A DNA stretch of 56,782 bases, taken from NCBI GenBank assembly GCA_020349945.1, contig CP070704.1, positions 2,265,371 through 2,322,152 of the forward strand, in the 5' to 3' direction. Within the stretch, counting starts at the first letter, position 1, and the number at the start of each line of letters is the position of its first letter. This stretch comes from Deltaproteobacteria bacterium. GTDB lineage: Bacteria > Desulfobacterota > DSM-4660 > Desulfatiglandales > B25-G16. A model generated the notes under the pieces. It worked only from the letters and a program-made list of their open reading frames with translations, did not search any database and was not told the origin of the DNA. A program made the translations under genes and the position numbers. Of this stretch, positions 1 to 8,432 are shown piece by piece.

Positions 1-527
<527 letters not shown>

Positions 528-611
528 CTATAAATAATCGTGTTTCACTGGCCATCTAGCTAACCAGTAATTATATAGTTTTTTTCTTGGCTATTACGGT
601 TAAGGAGTTTA

Positions 612-641
612 CGGATAACATGCAATTTGTAATGTTATCCG
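612..641. repeat. Perfect 10-bp inverted repeat upstream of katG
   Basis: Arms CGGATAACAT (612-621) and ATGTTATCCG (632-641) are separated by a 10-base spacer. It lies about 125-155 bases upstream of the katG start. No T-run follows on either side, so it does not look like a terminator. It could be an operator or a decayed element end. Confidence 0.6.
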
Positions 642-918
642 GTGATAGGCTATTAAGTGTCAATTTCGGTTTTGCTTAAAGACTGCCAAAAGCCGTTTTC
701 TAAATAGACTCTAATTACACTTACCTTGCCAATATCTGGAGTACTCAAGAAATCAAAATACCATGAGGATATCCAAACCTCAAGCCTTATGAAGACACCC
801 CCCCAGATTTCAAACCGACCTAAATGAATGAACGCAGGGCGACGGGCCAGCATAATCACGAACATGAGAGATCAGATGCACACCCTATAAGAAGACTTTT
901 AATTTATCGAATCCTTCT

Positions 919-973
919 AAGAAACAAAAAACGTAGCTTATTGATTTTCATATATTCTGGTTTTTTGTTTCTT
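919..973. repeat. Perfect 14-bp AT-rich inverted repeat
   Basis: Arms AAGAAACAAAAAAC (919-932) and GTTTTTTGTTTCTT (960-973) are separated by 27 bases. The arms contain little G or C, so a stable RNA terminator is unlikely. It sits in gene-poor DNA and may mark the end of a lost element. Confidence 0.5.
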
Positions 974-1321
974 CCGCGTTTAACGCATACAGTATCTCAG
1001 TGTGCGACCCATGCTAACTGAAATAGATAATTTCGCTTACTGTCCATCTTTACAATATTTGAACCACAAATCATCATCGATTGTAAGTGCAAGATCTCTT
1101 GTAGATGCAATGCTTGAGACCCCATCATACAAACCTTCTATGGAGGTTTTAGCGGGCAGGTTTCACAATCTTATGAAGGCATTTATAGGATTAATGGGCC
1201 TGTTCAAACCCGACTCAAGAATATATATGATTCTTGGTGAAGGGCCGGTGGCATTCGAGACTGTTTCACGGCTCATCAGCAGCCGTGGGCGGCAAAGTGG
1301 GATAAGGCTATCATCAAATTA

Positions 1322-4186
1322 TTATTCCCTTTCCCCCGCTATCCTGGACATCTCCTTGAGGACTTTCTCCAGATCTTCCAGTTCCCTCCCGTATTCAGCC
1401 CAATTCCCCTGGCGTAAGTAATCCCTGGCTTTATTGTAGTGTTCCAGGGCCAACCCTCCTAGATTGTAAATATCCAGGGCCTCAGGGATCTCAGGGATAC
1501 GAGGGGGAACCACTTCCTCGGGGGGTATCTCCCCTCCCAATAGATTATATAAGGCTTTATCAAGATCTTCATCCATGGTGAGGCGATTGCTAAAGGCGAC
1601 AATAACCCTCTTTAATTCCGGCAAGGAAGCGGCCCTTGATCTATCCACTGCTGAAGGGACTTGAGCCCCTCTTCTTCGGGATTCCCTAAAACCTCTCGGT
1701 TGAGGTGGTGCTGTTGAGGTCAACTCGCTCTCTTCCTGTTTTGCCTCTAAGTAAACCGGCTCCACGTAGATAAATGACTCACCAACAGGAATGGCCAGAA
1801 GATTTCCCCTGATTACTCGGGAACCTCTCTGACCCCATAAGCTCAATTCTCGGGAAATCTCCGTTTGCTGATCCACCCTCGCTTCAATCTGCATCGGTCC
1901 ATAAACCAATTTTTCCTTGGGTAATTTGTAGGCCAACAGATTTCCATAGTTAGGCAAGTCACTTCTGGCAGCCAGCCAACCAATCATATTATCCTTCTTG
2001 GAAGGGGTGAAAGGGAGCATCAGAAGAAACTCTTCCCTTTCCTCTTCGGGCAGTTTTATGATGATATAGTAAGGTTTTATTTCTTGCCGAGTATCACTGT
2101 ATATCTCATCGGGAACCTGCCAGAGGTCTTCCTGGTTATAGAAGACCTGGACATCCTCCATGTGATATTTCGTGTATGTACCCACCTGGATTTCAAAGAG
2201 GTCCTTGGGGTACCGGATGTGCTTTTTCAGGCCAGCGGGCATCTCATCGAAAGGCTTAAAGAGATCGGGGAATATACTCGAATAGGTTTTAACAAGAGGA
2301 TCCTGTTCATCAACCATGTAAAAACATACATCCCCATTGTAGGCATCGATGGTTACCTTGACCGAATTCCGGATGTAGTTGAGCCTCTTATTTTTTAGAT
2401 ACCTATAAGATCGGCGGGAATAAGGATACATGTTAGAGCTCGTATAGGCATCCTGGATCCAATAGAGCTTTCCCCCGGAGACGACCAGGTACGGATCACC
2501 GTCATAATCAAGGAATGGGGCAATTGAACCCACCCGCCTGTCAATCCGACGATTGTACATGATTCTGCTCTCAGGGCTTAAATACGTGGTAAAAAGAATC
2601 TGGGAATCCAAAAATTCAAAGGCAAATAAAAGCCTTCGAGCAAAGGATTTGATAGGGACACCTCCCCTACCCTGATAGATTGTATAGACATTCTCGTCCC
2701 CCTTGGGATAATCAAACTCCTTAGTTTTGGTCTTTACCAGCACATACCCGTCGGTTTTTTCACCATAATATATCTCCGGGCGCTCTACCTCGAGGTCTGC
2801 ATCAAAGGAAGGGGGAAGATCTTTGATTAAGAGGCGGGGCAGTCCCTCACTGGTCACTTCATTTACCGGACTTAATGCCAATCCATAGCCATGGGTATAT
2901 ATAAGATGTCTGTTTACCCAGGTATTTGCCTGAGGGGGAAGTTGATTCACCACTAACTCACGGGCGGCCAGCATGACTTGTCTCAATTGGTTATTGATGA
3001 GGTAACGATCTACGTCTACATTGTTAAAGTCGTAATAGAGGCGTATCGATTGAATCTGCCTATAAGTCTGTAGCAAGGGGCGTTCGTCCCAGATCCTGAT
3101 ATTTTGAATCGTTACATTATGTTTCTTGATGTCTTCTACACCTAGTTTATCACTGACCGGAAAATCTACTTCTTGTACCTTTCCCAGATTATAGGCCTTA
3201 CGCGTATAATCAATATTGTAGGCTATGTAAGGAGATTCCTTGGCCAATTCATTGGGCTTCACCACAAATTTTTGAACCAGCGTGGGCAGAATGGTGGCAA
3301 ATACCACGACAGCCCCTATCCAGATTCCCACCCCTATCCAGATTACCTTTTTCCTGGGCTGAAAGGCGTTCACAAAAAAGAGCACGGCCAAGCCCATGGA
3401 GAAAATGATCAAAATCCTATACGCCAAGACCCTGATATGGACATCGGTATAGCTGGCACCAAAAGCAGGTCCCTGTGTAGAGTAGAGAAGGTTATAGATT
3501 TTTAGATGATAACCCCATGCCAGGACTAGAACAATGATTCCCCCCAGGAAAATAAGGTGTTTCTTGGCCTTGAGTGAAACGGTAATTTTAGGGAGAGAGA
3601 CTGGCCTGCCTTCCGCTGGAGGAGATCCACCAATTACCTGAAGACCACCCCTTTTCAGATACCACCCCATGGTGAGCAGGACAGCCAAAATGAAAAAGAC
3701 CAATAACCAGTTTTGAACAGAAATGTAAAAGGGAAGAGAAAATACATAAAAACCGATGTCCCGGTTAAAAATAGGATCTGTGCTACCGAAAGGGTGCTGA
3801 TATAAATAGCGCAGGGCCATATCCCACTGGTAGGAGCCCTTTGACGCAATAACAAAGCTAATAAGCAGAATAACACCTATGAAGAGAAGATTTAAGGACT
3901 TGCCTGAGAGGCCAACTTGGGAAAAAGCCCCCCCCTCGTCTTCAAAAGCCGTTTGTGGAGCATTGCCCCAGGTTAAACGTCTGGCCACGTAAAGGTTAAG
4001 GAATATGATAATTATAAAAACCAGCCAAACAGCCAGACCAAACCCGAGTTTGCTCAAAAGCATTGTCCAGAAAATAGACGAAAAGGTTAGCTTATCGAAC
4101 CACAGCCAATCAGGATAGATAGAAGCCAGCAACCAAATCAAGATAAGAACCAAAAGCCCGAACCCGATCATTAATTTCTTCTTCAT
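1322..4186 (-). CDS. UPF0182 family large integral membrane protein (954 aa)
   Basis: Member of the UPF0182 (COG1615) family, whose function is unknown. About seven hydrophobic segments lie in the first 310 residues, starting with a Lys-rich N-terminus and a helix at roughly 5-25 followed by YPDWLWFDKL, a family-typical segment. A large soluble region follows and should face the periplasm. It contains YTRKAYNL and YTHGYGLALSPVNE, which resemble conserved UPF0182 segments. The acidic C-terminus (about 860-954) is predicted helical. Length is normal for the family. The ATG at 4186 has GGAG eight bases upstream. It stands alone, with 242 bases to the next gene upstream, so it is probably its own transcription unit. 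Confidence 0.9.
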   Translation of the reverse strand: MKKKLMIGFGLLVLILIWLLASIYPDWLWFDKLTFSSIFWTMLLSKLGFGLAVWLVFIIIIFLNLYVARRLTWGNAPQTAFEDEGGAFSQVGLSGKSLNLLFIGVILLISFVIASKGSYQWDMALRYLYQHPFGSTDPIFNRDIGFYVFSLPFYISVQNWLLVFFILAVLLTMGWYLKRGGLQVIGGSPPAEGRPVSLPKITVSLKAKKHLIFLGGIIVLVLAWGYHLKIYNLLYSTQGPAFGASYTDVHIRVLAYRILIIFSMGLAVLFFVNAFQPRKKVIWIGVGIWIGAVVVFATILPTLVQKFVVKPNELAKESPYIAYNIDYTRKAYNLGKVQEVDFPVSDKLGVEDIKKHNVTIQNIRIWDERPLLQTYRQIQSIRLYYDFNNVDVDRYLINNQLRQVMLAARELVVNQLPPQANTWVNRHLIYTHGYGLALSPVNEVTSEGLPRLLIKDLPPSFDADLEVERPEIYYGEKTDGYVLVKTKTKEFDYPKGDENVYTIYQGRGGVPIKSFARRLLFAFEFLDSQILFTTYLSPESRIMYNRRIDRRVGSIAPFLDYDGDPYLVVSGGKLYWIQDAYTSSNMYPYSRRSYRYLKNKRLNYIRNSVKVTIDAYNGDVCFYMVDEQDPLVKTYSSIFPDLFKPFDEMPAGLKKHIRYPKDLFEIQVGTYTKYHMEDVQVFYNQEDLWQVPDEIYSDTRQEIKPYYIIIKLPEEEREEFLLMLPFTPSKKDNMIGWLAARSDLPNYGNLLAYKLPKEKLVYGPMQIEARVDQQTEISRELSLWGQRGSRVIRGNLLAIPVGESFIYVEPVYLEAKQEESELTSTAPPQPRGFRESRRRGAQVPSAVDRSRAASLPELKRVIVAFSNRLTMDEDLDKALYNLLGGEIPPEEVVPPRIPEIPEALDIYNLGGLALEHYNKARDYLRQGNWAEYGRELEDLEKVLKEMSRIAGERE

Positions 4187-4428
4187 ATCGTAATCTCCGT
4201 CAGGGTAAAGGTGGTAAACCTCTTACATAAATGGACATGAATCGTTGAGAAATTCTCGCTCAGCCAAAATACTCACCCATCAAATAATGATAATAAGGGT
4301 CTAAATTATTTATTGCAACTGGTTTTTAGGCTTCTGCTGGGTCAACAAAATAATCAGGGCAGGTACAGGGAGCAGAATGATGCAGATCGGAGAGGTTGCC
4401 ACTATGCTTGTTGAGTTGTTCTTGAGCC

Positions 4429-5718
4429 TCAGAAATGATATTCGAGTGTCGCGAAGATACCCTTCTGGTTGACGATCTGCCCCTCAATATTTACCAAGAC
4501 AGCAGGGGTCAGATTAAAGGCAACGCCGCCAAAGGCGCCAAGGCTCCCTTCTTCCAGGTCATCTTGCAGTACATATGACGTCGCGGGTGGGGGGAGGTTC
4601 TCCAGTAAATGGCGTTCGGTATCTTCACGGTAGTCAAGATAGGCTACCCCGATATAGTAGGCAAACTTAGGGCGTGCCACACCCAGCTCTCCCTTGAAAA
4701 CAAACTCCTCCCAGTCAGCCTCCTTTCTCCACCTATTACCTGCGGACGAGTTGTACTCATACTCCAACGTGCCGGCCAGGTATTCTCCCTGAAGACCGCC
4801 ATACAGTCCTCCGAACCGGCCTCCTCTCACCTGAAAAAGATTCAGCCGTAAGCCCGCGCCATAGGCTAAACTGGAGTCGGAGAGTTCCTGATAGGCCCCA
4901 CCAATCTCCGCAAAAACCTCAAGATAATCATTCAGACCGAATCTGAGGCGAAGGGAATTCATATGCATTTCCGTGGGGAAATCGTCCTTTCCCACGCTCG
5001 CCAGGGGGACATCCTCAGTAGTGGTCGTGGTACCGTCAGATGTGATCAGTGTGCGCCTGGTGAGCTCAGGCTCAACTTCCCGGGAAATATGCCGGAGGCC
5101 AAGGGAAAAATCGCCCCGGCCCATGTTCCTGCCTCTTCCTGTGGGGGCCAACTCCCGCTTTTTTTCAGGAGGTGGTGCAGCGATCTTCACAGGTGGTTTT
5201 GGCGGGGCAGGAACCTCCTTTGCCTCTTCTAAAGGCCTTTCGGGAACTGGTATGAACTCGACATGTTTCTCGGGAACTGGGGGTGCCAGCTCCTGCGGGA
5301 AAGCGAGTTCTGGTGCAGCCCTTTCCACCTCTATGGGCACTTTCCTTTCCTCTTTCTCAGGTGGTTTTTCCAAGCCGGTCGGGATCAAGGACTCCTCTTT
5401 GTGGATGGCCACGTAGTCAACAAGCCTTTGGCTCCTCAACTCACTCCTCTTCAACCTCGCTTCCTTCAGCGAGGAAAAGGGGCCGATGTAGACACGGTAC
5501 CAATATCCCATATTCGAGACCTGTTCACGCTTGGCGACCGCATTGTAGCCCTTATTACGCAGCCTTTCCACATCCTGGACAGCCCTTTTCTCTGCCCGGA
5601 ATGAACTGATATGGAGGTAATAATATTTCTCTGCACCGAAGGCGGCACTGGGGGTACAAAAGATCACTGATAGTATGGCTGACATCAACCAGAGGGGTAT
5701 TCGAAAAGAAGATCTCAT
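4429..5718 (-). CDS. SPOR-domain protein with C-terminal outer-membrane beta-barrel
   Basis: Three-part protein. A signal peptide (ends near AAFGA) is followed by a SPOR domain, with YYYLHISSF as the first strand and WYRVYIGPFSSLKEA as the typical second half. Next comes a proline/glutamate-rich linker of about 90 residues. The C-terminal part, about 220 residues, has alternating strands (LRLRFGLNDYLEVFAEIG, GLYGGLQGEYLAG) and ends in TLEYHF, the terminal-phenylalanine signal of outer-membrane barrels. SPOR domains bind peptidoglycan glycan strands lacking stem peptides, so this protein may link the outer membrane to the cell wall, perhaps at the septum; that is inference. I choose the ATG at 5718 because GGGAG lies eight bases upstream; an in-frame ATG at 5742 has no such site. 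The PVPE/PPK-rich linker makes the opposite strand look open, but that reading has no coding support. Confidence 0.75.
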   Translation of the reverse strand: MRSSFRIPLWLMSAILSVIFCTPSAAFGAEKYYYLHISSFRAEKRAVQDVERLRNKGYNAVAKREQVSNMGYWYRVYIGPFSSLKEARLKRSELRSQRLVDYVAIHKEESLIPTGLEKPPEKEERKVPIEVERAAPELAFPQELAPPVPEKHVEFIPVPERPLEEAKEVPAPPKPPVKIAAPPPEKKRELAPTGRGRNMGRGDFSLGLRHISREVEPELTRRTLITSDGTTTTTEDVPLASVGKDDFPTEMHMNSLRLRFGLNDYLEVFAEIGGAYQELSDSSLAYGAGLRLNLFQVRGGRFGGLYGGLQGEYLAGTLEYEYNSSAGNRWRKEADWEEFVFKGELGVARPKFAYYIGVAYLDYREDTERHLLENLPPPATSYVLQDDLEEGSLGAFGGVAFNLTPAVLVNIEGQIVNQKGIFATLEYHF

Positions 5719-6007
5719 TGTTACAGCTCCCATATATCGCATCTCGTAATGCCCTGATCAGCTTCGTACGTGGTGTAGGCTATCCCAACCGAGGGCACAT
5801 CAAATTCGTTGCCCCCGCCTACTTGAATCTTTGTAAGGGAAAACAATACCCTGCCACTTTATCTAAGCAAGAACTATACCTAAACAGTGGAAAGGGCTAA
5901 TTCGCAGTATGACGGAAGGCACGGTCGTCAAAGAAGGAAACATAAAAAATATCCGGAAGTCAAGAAGAATCGGCCTTGAGATCGCCTCAGGATGAACACT
6001 GTTGGCC

Positions 6008-6028
6008 TGTGGATAAGCTAAATCCACA
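6008..6028. promoter_or_regulatory. DnaA-box-like inverted pair
   Basis: TGTGGATAA at 6008-6016 is the exact complement of the consensus DnaA box TTATCCACA. ATCCACA at 6022-6028 forms an inverted 7-bp partner of TGTGGAT. The dnaA gene is about 19 kb away, so this is more likely a DnaA-titrating or regulatory site, or chance, than the origin. Confidence 0.3.
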
Positions 6029-6063
6029 ACATATCGGGTGTGTCATCCCCATACGCAGAGATC

Positions 6064-6174
6064 TCAGTATGCTTGCCATGTGCTGACTGCCTCTTTCGGC
6101 AATCCATTCATAAACCCCGGCATATGCTTTATTTCTTCTATCTGTTCAGTGGCCTCACGGTGTATCATGGTCAT
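6064..6174 (-). pseudogene. Short coding remnant, family unknown
   Basis: A 36-codon frame starting at the ATG at 6174 reads MTMIHREATEQIEEI, continues with KHMPGFMNGLPKEAVSTW, and ends at TGA. The composition looks like the helical C-terminal end of a real protein, but an in-frame stop lies about six codons upstream of the ATG and no ribosome binding site is visible. I read it as the 3' remnant of a lost gene. It could also be a genuine small protein or chance. Confidence 0.25.
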
Positions 6175-6324
6175 GTGCTTGACACCATAAGCCCGTCAAA
6201 ATAAAAGATGCGATCCCCTATGCTCAAAAATTTAGTTTCCTTCGTGTGGTCGAGCTGCTAGTAATGATCAATGACAAAACACGGGGAGCGGCGACCATGT
6301 CATCACATCATGAGGGGAAGTAAC

Positions 6325-7851
6325 ATGCGTATAGAATCCCTACGGGATTGCTTTATGGATAGCTCCTTAATCCGTGGAGAAAAGAAGGCGATAACCTTTC
6401 TTCGGGAAGGCATGATAGAGACAGAGATCTCTTATCGAGAACTCAATCAGGATTCAAACCGCATGGCCAATACCTTTCTCGATTTGGGGGTTAAAAAAGG
6501 AGAAAGGGTAATCCTCTACCTCCAAAAATCTCTGAGTTTTGTGATTGTCCATCTTGCACTTCAAAAGATAGGAGCTATTGGGGTGCCCCTGAATCCAGGG
6601 TTTAAAAGATCGGAAATGGCATATCTTCTTAAGGATACAGGGGCGAAATTGGTGTTATCAGGGCCTGAACAAGAGGAGATAATAAAGGAAATAGACCCTC
6701 ACCTAACTACTATTGTGATCCATACCAGACCTTACCAGGATCTTGATTTCTTTCGCTCTGCCTCAGATGTTATGACCCAGGTAGAAATCGGAGCAGAGGA
6801 TCCGGGGCTTATTATATACACCTCAGGAACCACAGGAAAACCGAAAGGGGCTATCCTCACCCAGAAGAATCTTGTCCATAATGCAAGGGGTATTATAAAA
6901 ATATGGGGGATAACAGAATATGACGTGCTCTGTCATGCACTCCCGCTTTTTCATGTTCATGGACTCTGCTTTGCTCTTCATACTGCATTAATAGCAGGTT
7001 CCCATGTGATCATGCTTGATAGATTTTCACCGGAAAAAGCTATAGAGATATTATCAAAAAGAGAGGGGGGATATGTCTGCACCGTATTTATGGCTGTTCC
7101 CTCTATGTATGGGAGCATGATGGGCTATTTGGGAGAAAAGAATCTGGACTTTGAGAACGTCCGATTATGGACATCTGGGTCCGCACCGCTCCTGGTCAAG
7201 GATTTTGAGAAGATAAGGAGGGTATTTGGTAAGGAACCCGTAGAACGTGAGGGAATGTCAGAGACTGGGATGAATTTTTCAAATCCGCTACAGGGAGCCC
7301 GAAAGCCAGGTTCCATCGGGGTGCCCCTGCCGGATCTCGAGGTGAGGATAGTAGACCCTGAGACGCTGGTAGATGTAGTTCCAGGTCAAACAGGCGAGAT
7401 CTGGCTTAAAGGTCCTGCTGTTACCCCTGGTTACTGGCGAAAGCCTGAAGACACGGCAGAGGCATTTGAGGAAGGCTGGTTTAGAACCGGTGATCTGGGA
7501 AGGGTCGATGATGACGGATACTATTATCTGACCGATCGTATCAAGCATATTATCATCTCAGGGGGTGAAAATATCTCCCCGAAGGAGGTGGAGGCCGTTA
7601 TAAACCAGTTTGAGGGTGTGGTTGAATCCTCGGTAGTTGGTATCCCGGATGAAACGTGGGGAGAAAAGGTGGTGGCGGCCGTTGTCACAAAATCTGGCTC
7701 CAGGATTGAAGCTCAGGAGATTCAAAACTTCTGTAGGGAACATGTTCATACATGGAAATGTCCCAAGGAGATCGTTCTCCTGAAAGAGTTACCAAGGAAT
7801 ACTATGGGAAAGGTATTGAAAGAAGAGGTAAAAAAATCTTTTGAACACTGA
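6325..7851 (+). CDS. MatB-like acyl-CoA synthetase (AMP-forming)
   Basis: Activates a carboxylic acid to its CoA thioester with ATP through an acyl-adenylate. The protein (508 aa from this start) has the P-loop YTSGTTGKPKG near residue 165, the A5 motif EGMSETGMN, the A7/A8 region GWFRTGDLG followed by DRIKHIIISGGENISP, and the C-terminal PRNTMGKV with the catalytic lysine about 13 residues from the end. The A5 segment SETGMNFSNP resembles MatB malonyl-CoA synthetases, so malonate or methylmalonate is a possible substrate; this is inference. The ATG at 6325 is chosen because GAGGGGAAG precedes it; the in-frame ATG at 6271 lacks a site. It is convergent with the beta-amino acid cluster that makes acyl-CoA products, so a metabolic link is plausible. 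A general short- or medium-chain acyl-CoA ligase is the alternative. Confidence 0.88.
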   Translation: MRIESLRDCFMDSSLIRGEKKAITFLREGMIETEISYRELNQDSNRMANTFLDLGVKKGERVILYLQKSLSFVIVHLALQKIGAIGVPLNPGFKRSEMAYLLKDTGAKLVLSGPEQEEIIKEIDPHLTTIVIHTRPYQDLDFFRSASDVMTQVEIGAEDPGLIIYTSGTTGKPKGAILTQKNLVHNARGIIKIWGITEYDVLCHALPLFHVHGLCFALHTALIAGSHVIMLDRFSPEKAIEILSKREGGYVCTVFMAVPSMYGSMMGYLGEKNLDFENVRLWTSGSAPLLVKDFEKIRRVFGKEPVEREGMSETGMNFSNPLQGARKPGSIGVPLPDLEVRIVDPETLVDVVPGQTGEIWLKGPAVTPGYWRKPEDTAEAFEEGWFRTGDLGRVDDDGYYYLTDRIKHIIISGGENISPKEVEAVINQFEGVVESSVVGIPDETWGEKVVAAVVTKSGSRIEAQEIQNFCREHVHTWKCPKEIVLLKELPRNTMGKVLKEEVKKSFEH

Positions 7852-7901
7852 AGAATCAGGGGAATCTAGCGTAAAGCGCTCAGGGGTTCCTGGCCGATTG
7901 A

Positions 7902-7962
7902 TTTCCTTGAGCGCCTTGAACCTGCCCATCACCAGGGGAGAGCAAGCCAGCGCTCAAGGAAA
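7902..7962. repeat. 13-bp perfect inverted repeat between convergent genes
   Basis: Arms TTTCCTTGAGCGC (7902-7914) and GCGCTCAAGGAAA (7950-7962) flank 35 bases. A partial third copy, GCGCTCAGG, lies near 7877. It sits between the stops of two convergent genes and may act as a bidirectional, non-canonical terminator; no long T-run follows. Confidence 0.5.
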
Positions 7963-7985
7963 AGATTGATATTGGAACGGCGATT

Positions 7986-8417
7986 CTAAACAAGGGACGT
8001 GAGCTTTGGTATACGCTCTTTCCTTTTCCTTGCTACAATCTTAAAATTCCTCGGAACATCTGCCATGAGAGACATGGACTGATCCGCCGCAACATCATAA
8101 AATTCTATGATTTTCTCCTCCAACGCCAAGGCCTTTGCCACTGCATTGGGATAGCTTGTGTCTCCCGCTAGGTCTGTATCAAGGGCATAATCATCCGTTT
8201 CCAGGTCAAAGGCAAAACAACCTTCAATAGCATCCGTGATAACCGAATAGTATGCCCTTTGAATTTGGCTAAAATATTTCCTGTTCTCCTGAGCGAAAGA
8301 CAGGAAGACATCTTCACCCTCAGGGTATCTCCGGGACAATTCCTCGTAAAACTTCGCCGCTTTCTCTTCAAACTCCCTTACGAAGCTTATGGTCTCAGAA
8401 GCTGTACATATTTTCAT
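7986..8417 (-). CDS. Ferritin-like (rubrerythrin-type) protein
   Basis: Small protein of 143 residues, predicted to be almost all helical. It carries two E-x-x-x-x-F-Y-type segments typical of ferritin-like diiron helices: FEEKAAKFYEEL near residue 16 and LEEKIIEFYD near residue 98, with SFAQENRKYFSQIQ between them. There is no rubredoxin-type Cys4 domain, so it is not a full rubrerythrin. Whether it binds iron or is a structural relative cannot be told from sequence. The ATG at 8417 follows GGAAGGGGG. It is the last gene of the minus-strand cluster, 15 bases after the semialdehyde dehydrogenase, so it is probably co-transcribed. Its role in amino-acid breakdown is unclear; oxygen or peroxide protection is a guess. 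Confidence 0.65.
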   Translation of the reverse strand: MKICTASETISFVREFEEKAAKFYEELSRRYPEGEDVFLSFAQENRKYFSQIQRAYYSVITDAIEGCFAFDLETDDYALDTDLAGDTSYPNAVAKALALEEKIIEFYDVAADQSMSLMADVPRNFKIVARKRKERIPKLTSLV

Positions 8418-8432
8418 GCCTATTCCCCCTTC

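Larger units (their letters stand above)
5719..6324. other. Intergenic region between the SPOR barrel gene and the acyl-CoA synthetase
   Basis: About 600 bases without a complete gene. It holds a perfect DnaA-box-like sequence and a short minus-strand coding remnant (both listed separately). The last 100 bases should contain the promoter of the acyl-CoA synthetase gene, but I cannot pick a convincing -35/-10 pair. Confidence 0.5.

Noticed and set aside
653..865. 70-codon minus-strand frame in the gene-poor stretch
   Set aside because: No ribosome binding site, partner or recognised family.
1002..1421. 139-codon plus-strand frame overlapping the end of the UPF0182 gene
   Set aside because: Its last third is antisense to a secure gene, there is no ribosome binding site, and no family is recognised. 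I mention it only as a possible remnant.
4973..5416. Long open frame on the plus strand opposite the SPOR-barrel gene
   Set aside because: It runs opposite the Pro/Glu-rich linker and SPOR part. Its Ser/Gly-rich translation looks like a mirror of that low-complexity sequence, and it has no domain or ribosome binding site.
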